Below, piece after piece: positions 26,966 through 35,673 of a stretch of DNA of 64,000 nt. Every line of letters begins with the position of its first letter. Positions within the stretch are counted from its first letter, which is position 1. The notes beneath the pieces are model-generated. The model ran no database searches and was not told the DNA's origin. It was given only the letters and a program-made list of their open reading frames with translations. The stretch spans positions 1,984,001 to 2,048,000 of the forward strand of contig NZ_BCMZ01000001.1 of NCBI RefSeq assembly GCF_001485535.1, written 5' to 3'. This DNA is from Halobacterium sp. CBA1132. GTDB taxonomy: Archaea; Halobacteriota; Halobacteria; Halobacteriales; Halobacteriaceae. The position numbers and the translations under genes were made by a program.

Positions 26966-27934
26966 CTACGGCGCGGGGTGGGGGTCGCCGTGGCCGCGCC
27001 GGTGGTCGCCTGACGACGCGATGCAGCTCACGCGGTAGAACACGTACTCGGGGTCCTCGTAGAACGCCCACAGCGCTCGCGTCTTCGCCAGCAGCCAGAG
27101 CTTCCGCGTCGTCGAGAGGCTCGGCGTCTCCGTGAGCACGTCGTAGCCCCGGTTCCGAATCTCGCGGTGGTGGTCGGCGTACAGCACCGCGGACAGCAAC
27201 ACCGCGAACTGGCAGTCCTCGGGCAGGTACTTGATGCCCGCGACGCCCTCCCGGTACTTCGTCTCCGTGCGCGCCAACTCCGCGCGCATCGCGTCCCGGA
27301 ACCCCGACGTGACCTCGGCGCGGCGCAACTGCTCGACGGTGACGTCGTGCTCGCGGCGCGTCTCCCCGGGGAGGTAGACGCGGTCGTAGTCGCGGACGTC
27401 CTCGCGGACGTCCCGGAGGAAGTTGCTCAACTGGAACGCCTCCGCGAGCGCCGCCGCGTGCGGGGCCGCCGCCTCGGGGTCCTCGACCTCCATGATGGCG
27501 ACCATCATGTTCCCGACGGCGACCGCAGACCCCCGCATGTACGCCCCCAACTCCTCGTGGGTCTGGTAGCGCGTCTCTTCGAGGTCCGTGAGCATCGCGT
27601 CGACGAAGATGTTCACGTCCTCGTCGGGGATGTCGTGGCGCTCGGCGAGTTCGCGGAACGCCGCCAGCACGTCGGTCGTCTCGGCGTCGAGGCGCTCGGT
27701 GTCGGCGTCCTCTCCGAGCGCGGCCGCGCGAATCGCCTCCAGTTCCGCGCGCTGGGCGGCGGAGTCGCGGTCCTCGGTCGTGTCCACGACGTCGTCGGCG
27801 ACGCGGAAGAACGCGTACAGGACGTACGTCGCGTGGCGCACGCGCTCAGGGAGCAGGCGCGTCGCTACGTGGAACGTCTTACCCGTCCGCTGCTGTATCG
27901 CCTTGCTCGTCGATATTTGGGTGCTGTCGACCAT
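26966..27934 (-). CDS. crtB: Phytoene synthase
   Basis: Squalene/phytoene synthase of 322 aa that joins two geranylgeranyl diphosphates, the first step of carotenoid synthesis. Both Asp-rich substrate motifs are intact: DDVVD at residues 47-51 and RDVREDVRD at 174-182. FRVADDV and YLPEDCQFAVLLSAVLYADH also match the family. It converges on the crtD-lyeJ-cruF operon with no base between the stops. The 158-bp gap before its start holds no gene. Confidence 0.94.
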   Translation of the reverse strand: MVDSTQISTSKAIQQRTGKTFHVATRLLPERVRHATYVLYAFFRVADDVVDTTEDRDSAAQRAELEAIRAAALGEDADTERLDAETTDVLAAFRELAERHDIPDEDVNIFVDAMLTDLEETRYQTHEELGAYMRGSAVAVGNMMVAIMEVEDPEAAAPHAAALAEAFQLSNFLRDVREDVRDYDRVYLPGETRREHDVTVEQLRRAEVTSGFRDAMRAELARTETKYREGVAGIKYLPEDCQFAVLLSAVLYADHHREIRNRGYDVLTETPSLSTTRKLWLLAKTRALWAFYEDPEYVFYRVSCIASSGDHRRGHGDPHPAP

Positions 27935-28092
27935 GTGTGGGGGCCAGATGCGGCACTCCGGCGCGTGCAGCTCCCGGCGGTGCTACTATCCTGTTAGGTG
28001 TGAACAATCAAAAAACACGGTGTCGGCAGCGACCCCCGCCGGCTCTGCGACGGTGTCGCCGAACTCAAGGCCGTCCGCGCCCGACTGTCGGT

Positions 28093-28575
28093 ATGCAGCG
28101 CAAACCCGTTCCGGCGGCGCCGGCGTCGCTGTCCCGCCTCCGCGAGGTTCGCGACGCCGCTCCGCTGGTCCCCGAGTCCGAGGACGACTGCTGTCGGCGA
28201 CTCGTCGAGCGTGCGGGCGTCGAGGACCGCGGGGCGGCGTCGGCGTGGCTCGTCTTCCTGACCGCGCTCGGCGCCGTCGAGGAGACGGACCTCGGGTACG
28301 CTCGCGTCCGAGCGGACCGCGACCGCGCGACGCTCGCGGCGAACTTCCGCGAGAACGTCTTCCTCGCGCCCGAAGTCATCGACGCGCTCGGCGACGACCC
28401 TCGGACCCCCGAGGAAGTCTTCGAGGCCGTCCGCGAGCGCGTGCCGCGCTGGGAGCGAACGAAACGCCAAGACTGGGAGGGGTTCTGGACCGAGCGCGTC
28501 GAGCGCCGCCTCGACTGGGCGGTGTTGCTCGGTCTCGCCGAGCGCGCCGACGGCGGCTACCGGCGCGCGGACTGA
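28093..28575 (+). CDS. Conserved hypothetical haloarchaeal protein
   Basis: A 160-aa soluble, charged protein that I do not recognise. The predicted helix-rich pattern (SRLREVRDAAPLVPESEDDC, AASAWLVFLTALGAVEETD, LDWAVLLGLAERADGGYRR) resembles winged-helix pieces, with a C-terminal turn as in wing motifs, but this is weak. A WERTKRQDWEGFW segment is rich in Trp. Its stop (TGA) abuts the stop of the next gene on the other strand. The start is the ATG at 28093; its short upstream gap is shared with crtB. Confidence 0.75.
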   Translation: MQRKPVPAAPASLSRLREVRDAAPLVPESEDDCCRRLVERAGVEDRGAASAWLVFLTALGAVEETDLGYARVRADRDRATLAANFRENVFLAPEVIDALGDDPRTPEEVFEAVRERVPRWERTKRQDWEGFWTERVERRLDWAVLLGLAERADGGYRRAD

Positions 28576-28944
28576 CTACCCCTCGTACGCCGCGGTGCGC
28601 GTGTAGAACGCAAACTGTCCCGCCAGCACGCCGAGCGCGGCGACGCCCGCGGCGGCTATCGGGCCGTCGTAGCCGCTCGTGACCGCGAAGTACGCCGCGG
28701 CGAGACCGACGACGAGCGTCGCGCCCGCCGCAATCGCGCCGTCGACAATCTGTTCGGTGCTGGTGTGGTCGGCGTCGTAGGCGTCGCGGTCGAGGCGCGC
28801 GCTCGTGCGGACGAGCGACGGCGTCCCCGCCGCCAGTCCGACCGCGAGCGCGTACGGCGTCGCCACGGACAGCGAGAGTCCGCCGGCGATTGTCGCGGCG
28901 GCGACCACGCCGACGAGGAATTCGAGAGTGCGGCGGCTGACCAT
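28576..28944 (-). CDS. Small four-helix membrane protein
   Basis: A 122-aa hydrophobic protein starting MVSRRTLEFLVGVVAAATIA. Four membrane helices are likely: about residues 9-26, 28-45, 68-88 and 95-113. An acidic loop with RLDRDAYDADHTSTEQ separates the two hairpins. No family recognised. It converges with the 160-aa gene with no gap, and its start is 37 bp after the stop of the GTPase gene, so the two may be co-transcribed. Confidence 0.7.
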   Translation of the reverse strand: MVSRRTLEFLVGVVAAATIAGGLSLSVATPYALAVGLAAGTPSLVRTSARLDRDAYDADHTSTEQIVDGAIAAGATLVVGLAAAYFAVTSGYDGPIAAAGVAALGVLAGQFAFYTRTAAYEG

Positions 28945-28981
28945 GCCCGCGCTTCGCCCCGAGGCGCCGAGAAAGTTCGTG

Positions 28982-30598
28982 TTAGTCGGAGACGCTGGTG
29001 ACGGTGCCGACCCCCTTGCTCGCGCCCTCGCGGAACACGAACCGCTGGCCCTCCTCGACCAAGTAGGGGCGGAACTTGAATCGGACGCTCGTCTCGCCCG
29101 TGTCGCCGGGGAGTAGTTGGCCGTTCGCGGGTTCGAAGCGCGCGGCCTCCCCGATGGTTTCGAGGTGGACGACCGGCTCGTAGCCCGCGTCGATTCGCGT
29201 CGGGTGGTTCAACACCATCACTTCGGCCTCGAACTCCTGTACGGGGCTGGGTTCGGCGTCGGCCGGCAGCAGGACCATCCCGCGTTCGACGTCGGCCTCG
29301 CGGACGCCCTTCAGGGCGATGCCGACGATGCGGCCGGCCTCCGCTTGGTCGACGCGGTGGTAGTGCATCTCGATGGAGCGCACTTCGACCTCGCGGAAGT
29401 CGCCGTTCGGGAACGGCCCCAACAGGAGTTCGTCGCCGGCCTCCACGGTGCCGGATTTGACGGTGCCGGAGGCCACCGCGCCGACGCCCGTGACCTCGTA
29501 GGAGCGGTCGACGTACATCCGGAACGGCCCGCTGGCGGCCGTCGTCTTCGGGAGGCGCCGGAAGCACTCGTCGAGGACGTCCAGTCCCTCCATCGTCACC
29601 GCGCTCGTGCGGACGATTGGGACGACGTTGTCCCCGATTTCTTCGATTGCGGCGTCGACGCCGTGGCGCTCGACGGGAAGCGGCGTCCGGCCCGCGTTCC
29701 GCAGCAGGCGTTCGACCTCGCGCTCGACTTCGGCGACGCGGTCGTCGTCCACGAGGTCGGTCTTCGTGATGGCGACGATGGTCGGGAGGTCCGTCGCCAA
29801 CAGTACGCCCGTGTGTTCGCGGGTCGTCTTCGTCGGGCCGTCGTCGGCCGCGACGGTCAACAGCCCGTAGTCGAGTTGCTGGCCGACCAACCCCCGGATG
29901 GTCGTCGAGAGCCACGGCTCGTGGCCGACGGTGTCGACGAACGAGACGACGCGGTCGGCGCTCTCCACGACGGCCGCGCGCTCGTCCTTCCGGTGGGGGT
30001 TGCGCACGCGCATCGGCCCGTCGCCGTCGAAGCCGTAGACGCCGTAGGAGAGGTCCGCCGACAGTCCGCGTTCGACCTCGTGTGGCTGCACGTCGAGGAA
30101 GCCGCGCGTGGTGCCGTCGCCGTCGTCGGAGTCGCCGGTGACGAGGCTGCCGACCAGCGTGGACTTCCCGTGGTCGACGTGGCCCGCCGTCCCGACGATG
30201 ATGTGGTCGTCGTCGGGCGCCAGCGAGGCGCCGTCTCGGACGACGGCGACGCCGACGATGCCCTCGCCGGCGTCGTCGCGGACGCTGTCGACGCTCCACG
30301 TCTGTACGTCCGCGATGTGGGCGCCGGCTTCCTCGGCGAGCAGGCTCAGCACGTCCATCGTCTCGGAGAACGTCTCGGGGGGCACCCCCGCGAGGCCGCC
30401 GTCGTCGGTGACGCCGAGAACGTACTCGGCCTCGCCGTCGCCGGAGAGCACGCGGTGCCGCAGTTGCGCGGCGAGGCTCTCCATGCGGCCGTCGGCGAGG
30501 TGGACGTCGCGGCTGAACCGTTCCTTGAATTCGACGCTGCCGCCCTCCTGCTCCCCGCGGTCGAGTGCGCGGACCAAGCGGGCTCGGTCGCGGCCCAT
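28982..30598 (-). CDS. GTPBP1-like translational GTPase
   Basis: EF-Tu-superfamily GTPase of 538 aa. G1 is GTAGHVDHGKST at residues 136-147, G3 DTVGHEPW near 221, G4 TKTD near 276; beta-barrel domains II and III follow. The first 130 residues (VEFKERFSRDVHLADGRMES etc.) are typical of the archaeal/eukaryotic GTPBP1-GTPBP2 family, linked in eukaryotes to mRNA decay and rescue of stalled ribosomes. The ATG at 30598 has a TATA-like box at the leaderless distance; the much longer frame upstream overlaps the J-domain gene and is not used. Confidence 0.88.
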   Translation of the reverse strand: MGRDRARLVRALDRGEQEGGSVEFKERFSRDVHLADGRMESLAAQLRHRVLSGDGEAEYVLGVTDDGGLAGVPPETFSETMDVLSLLAEEAGAHIADVQTWSVDSVRDDAGEGIVGVAVVRDGASLAPDDDHIIVGTAGHVDHGKSTLVGSLVTGDSDDGDGTTRGFLDVQPHEVERGLSADLSYGVYGFDGDGPMRVRNPHRKDERAAVVESADRVVSFVDTVGHEPWLSTTIRGLVGQQLDYGLLTVAADDGPTKTTREHTGVLLATDLPTIVAITKTDLVDDDRVAEVEREVERLLRNAGRTPLPVERHGVDAAIEEIGDNVVPIVRTSAVTMEGLDVLDECFRRLPKTTAASGPFRMYVDRSYEVTGVGAVASGTVKSGTVEAGDELLLGPFPNGDFREVEVRSIEMHYHRVDQAEAGRIVGIALKGVREADVERGMVLLPADAEPSPVQEFEAEVMVLNHPTRIDAGYEPVVHLETIGEAARFEPANGQLLPGDTGETSVRFKFRPYLVEEGQRFVFREGASKGVGTVTSVSD

Positions 30599-30611
30599 GG
30601 GAACGGATTGG

Positions 30612-30636
30612 GGGGAAGCGGGTAAAAGCCTTCCCC
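30612..30636 (-). promoter_or_regulatory. TATA box of the GTPase gene inside an inverted repeat
   Basis: On the minus strand GGCTTTTACC lies 24-33 nt before the start. It is flanked symmetrically by a perfect 7-bp inverted repeat, GGGGAAG at 30612-30618 and CTTCCCC at 30630-30636. Such a repeat around the TATA box is a possible operator where a bound protein would block TBP. The rest of the 71-bp gap shows nothing else. Confidence 0.5.
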
Positions 30637-30669
30637 GGGTAACGGTTCGGAGACGCACGGAGACGCCGA

Positions 30670-31179
30670 TTAGTCGTCTTTGAGTCGTTCGTAGGCTTCG
30701 TTCACGCGAGCGAATTCGTCCTCGTCGCCGCCCCGGTCCGGGTGGAGTTCCCGCGCCTTCTCGCGGTACGCGGCCCGCACCGCGTCGCTGCTCGCGCCGG
30801 GTTCGACGCCGAGCACGCGGTAGTCCTCGCGGCGCGGGCCGGACGCCGCCCCGCTCGCCGTCTGTCGCCCGCCGCCGCGGCCGGCGCCGGCGCGCCCGCG
30901 GTTGCGTTCGCGACTGCGCCCGCTCGCTCGACCCTGGTGCTGGCTGGTCTGCTGGCGCTGTTCGCGTTCGTACTGCTCGCGGGAGACGCGGCGCTTGCGG
31001 TACGCCAACTCCGCGAGTCGGCCGGAGGCGTGCAGGTAGAAGACGGCGCCGGCGAGCGCGAACGGCACGGCGACGCCGAGCGCGACCGGACTGTAGACGA
31101 CGCCGAGCACGCCGAACACGACGCCGACGGCGCCGAACGTGGCCGCCATCCCCCAGACGATGCTCGCGTCGGTCCTCAC
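30670..31179 (-). CDS. Membrane-anchored J-domain protein
   Basis: About 169 aa. The last 60 residues are a J domain ([38 protein letters not shown]) with the HPD motif needed to stimulate DnaK/Hsp70. The first 60 residues hold two hydrophobic helices ([20 protein letters not shown] and [20 protein letters not shown]), and a basic Gly/Arg/Gln linker joins them. It probably recruits a chaperone to the membrane. The start is a GTG at 31179, about 30 nt from a TTTACG box; an ATG at 31149 is possible. Confidence 0.8.
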   Translation of the reverse strand: MRTDASIVWGMAATFGAVGVVFGVLGVVYSPVALGVAVPFALAGAVFYLHASGRLAELAYRKRRVSREQYEREQRQQTSQHQGRASGRSRERNRGRAGAGRGGGRQTASGAASGPRREDYRVLGVEPGASSDAVRAAYREKARELHPDRGGDEDEFARVNEAYERLKDD

Positions 31180-31257
31180 GGTGTACGCGCCAGTTCGGCG
31201 CGCGGACGTAAATGCTGTTGGCCCACACTCTTGGGGTTCGGCGCCGAACGCGACGAC

Positions 31258-31422
31258 ATGAGCGTCACCGGCCTCTGCCAGATTTGCGAGAGCGAGCAAG
31301 CACAGTTCACCTGCGACCGGTGTGGCGCGCTCGTCTGCCAGGCCCACTACGACCCCTCGACGGGCTACTGCACGGAGTGCGCCGCCGAAGTCCGCGGCAG
31401 CCCCGGGTCCGGGCCGCGCTGA
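31258..31422 (+). CDS. Small zinc-finger protein (HIT-type-like)
   Basis: A 54-aa protein starting MSVTGLC, with the pattern [20 protein letters not shown] then [15 protein letters not shown]. Six Cys pairs plus one His could bind two zinc ions in a cross-brace, as in HIT-type or B-box fingers. Such mini-proteins are common and mostly uncharacterised in haloarchaea. It is divergent from the J-domain gene and its stop abuts the stop of pyrF. Confidence 0.8.
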   Translation: MSVTGLCQICESEQAQFTCDRCGALVCQAHYDPSTGYCTECAAEVRGSPGSGPR

Positions 31423-32226
31423 CTACCGGTGCTCGTTCAGGCGGTTCTTCAGCCGGCGCGCGGCCTCGCCGGCGGCGCGCGCCCACTCGGGCGAGTCCTC
31501 GCCCGCGAAGATGATGCCTCGCGTGGAGTTCACCAGCCCGACGCCCTCGTCGTTCAGGCCGTACTGGACTGCGGCCTCGGCGTCGCCGCCCTGCGCGCCG
31601 ACGCCCGGCACGAGGAACGGGAGTTCGGGCACGCGATCGCGCAGTTCTTCTAACTCTTCGGGCGCCGTCGCGCCGACGACGAGACCGATGTTGTCGTACT
31701 CGTCGTTCCAGCCCGCGGCGCGCTCGGCAACGTGCTCGTAGAGGCGGCGGTCGTACGCCGCGAGTTCGAGGTGCTGGAAGTCCATCCCGCCGGGGTTGGA
31801 GGTGCGACAGAGCACGAACACGCCCGCCTCCTCCTGTGAGAGGAACGGCTGGAGCGCGTCCTCGCCGAGGTAGGGGTTGACCGTGATTGCGTCGGCGTAC
31901 TCCAGCACGTCGGCGTACTGGCGGGCCGTGTTCCCGATGTCCGCGCGCTTGGCGTCCAACAGGACGGGGACGCCTTTCCCGTGGGCGTACGCTATCGTCT
32001 CGCGGAGCGCGCGCCAGCCGTCGCTGTCCTCGTAGAACGCCGCGTTCGGCTTGAAGACGGCGGCGTGTTCGTGGGTCGCGTCGATGACGCGGCGGTTGAA
32101 CGCCCACCGCGGCAGGTCGTGGTCCAGTACGTCCTCGGGGAGGCGGTCGAGGTCGGGGTCGAGGCCGACGCTGACGACGGTGTCGGCGTCCTCGATGCGC
32201 GCCGCGAGGTCGTCGAAGAAGCGCAT
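31423..32226 (-). CDS. pyrF: Orotidine 5'-phosphate decarboxylase
   Basis: Enzyme of 267 aa for the last step of UMP synthesis. The catalytic array DAKRAD is at residues 91-96 (Lys93 and the Asp residues), and the phosphate-binding region LVPGVGAQGGDAEAAVQYG near 215 is present, as is NSTRGIIFAG. The length and sequence match the type 2 family found in haloarchaea and some bacteria. The ATG at 32226 gives the conserved start MRFFDDL; an earlier start would add only six odd residues. Confidence 0.94.
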   Translation of the reverse strand: MRFFDDLAARIEDADTVVSVGLDPDLDRLPEDVLDHDLPRWAFNRRVIDATHEHAAVFKPNAAFYEDSDGWRALRETIAYAHGKGVPVLLDAKRADIGNTARQYADVLEYADAITVNPYLGEDALQPFLSQEEAGVFVLCRTSNPGGMDFQHLELAAYDRRLYEHVAERAAGWNDEYDNIGLVVGATAPEELEELRDRVPELPFLVPGVGAQGGDAEAAVQYGLNDEGVGLVNSTRGIIFAGEDSPEWARAAGEAARRLKNRLNEHR

Positions 32227-32277
32227 ACCTCCGCGTCCCGGCAAGCGAGCAAAAGCGGTTCGCTTCCGAGCCGGCCC

Positions 32278-32616
32278 TCAGACGGCGCCCATGTCGAACA
32301 GGCGGGCGGCGTGCTCGCCCTTCGCGAGCAGGACTTCCTCTAGCGACGGCGGGTTCTCGACGTCGACGCTGTCGAGGACGTCCTCGGGGACGGCGAGCGT
32401 GCGCTCGGGCACGTCGTCCTCGCCGTGGACGGAGAGGTGCGCGGGGCCGACTTTCATCACGAGCGGGAGGTCTGTCCGGGCGATACCGTCGTCGTCGGCG
32501 TACAGTTGCTCGTTGACGCGTTCGTGGTGACGGCTGTTGATGGCGGCGCGGTCGCCGCGCGTCGGTTCGACGTACAACCGTCCGAGGTAGTAGCCGCTGG
32601 AGAATGCCTCGAACAT
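32278..32616 (-). CDS. DUF5802-like haloarchaeal protein
   Basis: A 112-aa soluble protein starting MFEAFSSGYYLGRLYVEP. The sequence is of the kind labelled DUF5802 in haloarchaea, a recollection from sequence style rather than a search. Charged residues, a conserved-looking segment RDRAAINSRHHERVNEQLY and the end LAKGEHAARLFDMGAV suggest a small beta-rich protein. A TATA-like CTTATGTAG on the minus strand lies about 28 nt before the start. Function unknown. Confidence 0.75.
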   Translation of the reverse strand: MFEAFSSGYYLGRLYVEPTRGDRAAINSRHHERVNEQLYADDDGIARTDLPLVMKVGPAHLSVHGEDDVPERTLAVPEDVLDSVDVENPPSLEEVLLAKGEHAARLFDMGAV

Positions 32617-32732
32617 GTATGCTAACGTTTGGCACACTACTACATAAGCGCTCCGGCGAACCCCCGAGTCGTCGCCGAATTCCACCGAGAGCAGACACCC
32701 TTATCCGGTCTCGTCGCTAACTCAGGGTGAAC

Positions 32733-33383
32733 ATGGATTCGGGGGCACTGCTCAACATACTCGGCAACGAGAACCGGCGACGCATCCTCCGACTGCTCGC
32801 GCGCAAACCCTGTTACGTCACCGAAATCTCGGAGTCGCTGGGCGTCAGCCCGAAGGCCGTCATCGACCACCTCCGGCGGCTCGAAGACGCCGGCCTCGTG
32901 GAGTCGGAGGTCGACGACCAGCGGCGGAAGTACTTCCACATCGCCGAGAACCTCCGACTGGAGGTGCGGCTGTCGCCGTTCGACTTCGGCGCGAAGTCCG
33001 CGTACCCCGCGAGCGCGGACCTCGACCTGACGCGGTGCCAGCACGTCTCGATTCGCATCCAGCAGGACCGCGAGGACAACGTCGCCGCCCTCGCCGGGAA
33101 ACTACAGGAGCTCAAGGACCTCGAACGCGAGCTATCGCTGGCCCAACGCTGGGTGCACGGCCGGCTCGCGGACGCCCAAGACCGCCTCGGGGAGGCCGTC
33201 GGCGACGGCAACGAGCGCCTGTACGCGGACGTGCTCGCGGCGCTCGCGTCCGGGGACCGTACGGCGAGCGCGGTCGCCGGAAATCTCGACGCCCCGGAGC
33301 CGCTCGTGGAGGGCGTCCTCGAGACGCTGCGCGAGCAGGAGGTCGTCGAGCGCGTCGACGGCGAGTGGCACATCACCGAGTAG
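32733..33383 (+). CDS. ArsR-type winged-helix regulator with C-terminal coiled region
   Basis: Transcription regulator of 216 aa. Residues 1-75 form a winged helix (LLNILGNENRRRILRLLARK, YVTEISESLGVSPKAVIDHL, AGLVESEVDDQRRKYFHI) typical of ArsR/HTH_20 proteins. The middle has charged helices that could form a coiled coil (LAGKLQELKDLERELSLAQR), and the end carries a second winged-helix-like part (SAVAGNLDAPEPLVEGVLET). Target unknown. CCTTATCC at 32699-32706 fits a leaderless start; a GTG at 32727 would add two residues. Confidence 0.85.
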   Translation: MDSGALLNILGNENRRRILRLLARKPCYVTEISESLGVSPKAVIDHLRRLEDAGLVESEVDDQRRKYFHIAENLRLEVRLSPFDFGAKSAYPASADLDLTRCQHVSIRIQQDREDNVAALAGKLQELKDLERELSLAQRWVHGRLADAQDRLGEAVGDGNERLYADVLAALASGDRTASAVAGNLDAPEPLVEGVLETLREQEVVERVDGEWHITE

Positions 33384-33429
33384 CGCGGAGTAGCAACCTT
33401 TTCGTCGGCGCGCCCGGAAGCTACGCGAC

Positions 33430-34701
33430 ATGAACACAGGGGACCGCGTGCGCGTCGACCGCGACGGCACGACCCACGAGGGCGTGCTGTTGCCGTCGGC
33501 CGACTCCGACCACCTCGTCGTGAAACTCGACTCCGGCTACAACGTCGGCGTCGAACGCGACGCGGCCGACGTCGAAGTACTGGAGCGAGACGTCTACGAC
33601 GTCGAGAGCGACCACGACGAGGGCGCCGCCTCCGAGGTCGAGTTCGACGACGACCTGCCGACCATCGCGCTCATCTCCACCGGCGGCACCATCGCGTCCA
33701 CCGTCGACTACCGCACGGGCGCGGTCACCGCGCAGTTCGACGCCGAGGACGTGCTGCGGGCGGTACCCGACTTGGCGGGTCGCGCGAACTACCGCGGCCG
33801 CGTCGTCGCGAACATCCTCTCGGAGAACATGGAGCCGCCCATCTGGCAGGAACTCGCGGCCGCCGTCCGCGAGGAAATCGAGAACGGCGCCGACGGCGTC
33901 GTCGTGATGCACGGCACGGACACGATGCAGTACTCCGCGAGCGCGCTGTCGTTCATCCTCGACACGCCCGTTCCCATCGTCTTCACGGGCAGCCAGCGCT
34001 CCGCGGACCGGCCGTCCTCGGACAACGTGATGAACGCCGTCTGCTCGGTGGAGGCCGCGAAGGCCGACGCCGCCGAGGTGATGGTCTGCATGCACGCCTC
34101 CGAGAGCGACGACCGCTGCGCGCTCCACCGCGGGACGCGCGTTCGAAAGAACCACACGAGCCGCCGGGACGCCTTCGAGACCGTCGGCGCGGAGCCGCTC
34201 GGCTACGTCGACTACGACGCGGCCAGCGAGGACGCGACCGCCGAATCCCGCGGCGTGACGTTCACGAAAGAGCACGCCGAGAGGGGTGAGGCGGACCTCG
34301 ACAGCAGCCCCGACCTCGATGACGACGTCGAACTCGTGAAGTTCACGCCCGGGATGGACGACGCGTTCTTCGACCTCTGCGAGGGCAAGTCCGGCGTGAT
34401 TATCGAGGGGACCGGACTCGGTCACGTCCATACGCAGTTCATCGACCGCATCGAGGAGCTAGTCGAGGACGGCACGACGGTCGTGATGACCAGTCAGTGT
34501 CTGGACGGCCGGGTCTGCGACCGAGTCTACGACACGGGCCGCGACCTCCTCGACGCCGGCGTCGTGGAGGGCGAGGACATGCTCCCCGGCACCGCGAAGG
34601 TGAAACTGATGTGGGCACTCGCGAACACCGAGAGCGTCGCGGAGACGATGCGGACGCCGCTGGCCGGCGAAATCACGGACCGCTCGGTCCCGTGGGAATG
34701 A
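33430..34701 (+). CDS. gatD: Glu-tRNA(Gln) amidotransferase subunit D
   Basis: Asparaginase-like subunit of the archaeal GatDE enzyme (423 aa) that releases ammonia from glutamine to make Gln-tRNA(Gln). An N-terminal Tudor-like domain (residues 1-60) precedes the asparaginase fold, with TGGT at 84-87 and VVMHGTDTM near 156 carrying the catalytic Thr and Asp residues, and the Lys in GTAKVKLMWAL near the end. gatE is not in the window. The stop overlaps the next ATG by four bases. A TATA-like CCTTTTCG lies about 28 nt upstream. Confidence 0.94.
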   Translation: MNTGDRVRVDRDGTTHEGVLLPSADSDHLVVKLDSGYNVGVERDAADVEVLERDVYDVESDHDEGAASEVEFDDDLPTIALISTGGTIASTVDYRTGAVTAQFDAEDVLRAVPDLAGRANYRGRVVANILSENMEPPIWQELAAAVREEIENGADGVVVMHGTDTMQYSASALSFILDTPVPIVFTGSQRSADRPSSDNVMNAVCSVEAAKADAAEVMVCMHASESDDRCALHRGTRVRKNHTSRRDAFETVGAEPLGYVDYDAASEDATAESRGVTFTKEHAERGEADLDSSPDLDDDVELVKFTPGMDDAFFDLCEGKSGVIIEGTGLGHVHTQFIDRIEELVEDGTTVVMTSQCLDGRVCDRVYDTGRDLLDAGVVEGEDMLPGTAKVKLMWALANTESVAETMRTPLAGEITDRSVPWE

Positions 34702-35624
34702 CCGGGGACATCGAGATTCGACCCGCCGAGTTGGGCGACTACGACGACGTGGTGGCGTTCGCCAGCGACACGTGGGCGGACCGCCGCGAGGACGGCGACT
34801 ACATCCCGCGCGTCTTCGAGGACTGGGTGGAGAGCGACGGCCCGCGCCAGCGCACGCTCGTCGCGGACACCGGCGACGATATTGCGGCAATCGCGCAGTT
34901 CGTCCTGCTCTCCGAGCACGAGGCGTGGGCGCAGGGGATGCGCACGAACCCCGACTACCGCGGACAGGGCGTCGGCTCGACGCTCGTTCACGCGGGCTTC
35001 GACTGGGCGCGCGAGCGGGGCGCGACGGTCGCGCGCAACATGGTGTTCTCGTGGAACGTGATGGGATTGGGACACTCGCGGGCGACCGGGTTCGAGCCGT
35101 CGACGGAGTTCCGCTGGGTGCATCCCGAGCCGAACCGCGACGCCAGCCCCGGTCACGAGATTACCGACGACGCGTACGCCGCGTGGCAGTGCTGGCAGGA
35201 CAGTCCGGCCCGCGACCACCTCCGCGGACTGGTGATGCACACCGACGAGTCGTGGGCACTGTCGGAACTCACTCGGAGCCGACTCGAAGCGGCCGCCGAC
35301 CGCGACGCGCTCGTCGTCGCGCACGACGAGACGACCGGGACGCGCGGGTTCGCGTTCCGCTCGCGGACGTTCGAGCGCGAGGCCGACGGCGCCGGACAGA
35401 CGGTGGCGGAGTACGGCGTCGCCGCGTGGGCCGACCAGTCGGCGTGCGCATCCGTGCTCGAAGCGATTTCCGCGGACGCCGCGAGCGTCGGCGCCGACCG
35501 CACGCGCGTGCTGATTCCCGAGACCGTGGAAGCGGTCAGCGACGTCGCGGCCACGCGCACCGAAATCGGCGAGGAGCCGGACTTCGTGCTGGCCGCCGAC
35601 CTCACCGCGGACTACCGAGCGTAG
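34698..35624 (+). CDS. GNAT-family N-acetyltransferase
   Basis: A 308-aa protein. Residues 1-150 are a GNAT domain: the acetyl-CoA motif appears as MRTNPDYRGQGVGSTLVHAG with RGQGVG, followed by RNMVFSWNVMGLGHSRATGF. The second half (from about 180) looks like another, degenerate GNAT domain with VAEYGVAAWADQSACASVLE. It is translationally coupled to gatD by ATGA overlap. A link to tRNA or ribosome modification is plausible from context only; substrate unknown. Confidence 0.82.
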   Translation: MTGDIEIRPAELGDYDDVVAFASDTWADRREDGDYIPRVFEDWVESDGPRQRTLVADTGDDIAAIAQFVLLSEHEAWAQGMRTNPDYRGQGVGSTLVHAGFDWARERGATVARNMVFSWNVMGLGHSRATGFEPSTEFRWVHPEPNRDASPGHEITDDAYAAWQCWQDSPARDHLRGLVMHTDESWALSELTRSRLEAAADRDALVVAHDETTGTRGFAFRSRTFEREADGAGQTVAEYGVAAWADQSACASVLEAISADAASVGADRTRVLIPETVEAVSDVAATRTEIGEEPDFVLAADLTADYRA

Positions 35625-35673
35625 GCGTCGCCGAAACGTTTTGTCGCCGGGCCGGGTAGCTACGGGCACCCGA

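Noticed and set aside
28982-31228. Single 748-aa GTPase gene starting near 31228
   Set aside because: The first 210 residues would overlap the J-domain gene in another frame and lack similarity to GTPBP1. The ATG at 30598 has a TATA box at the right distance.
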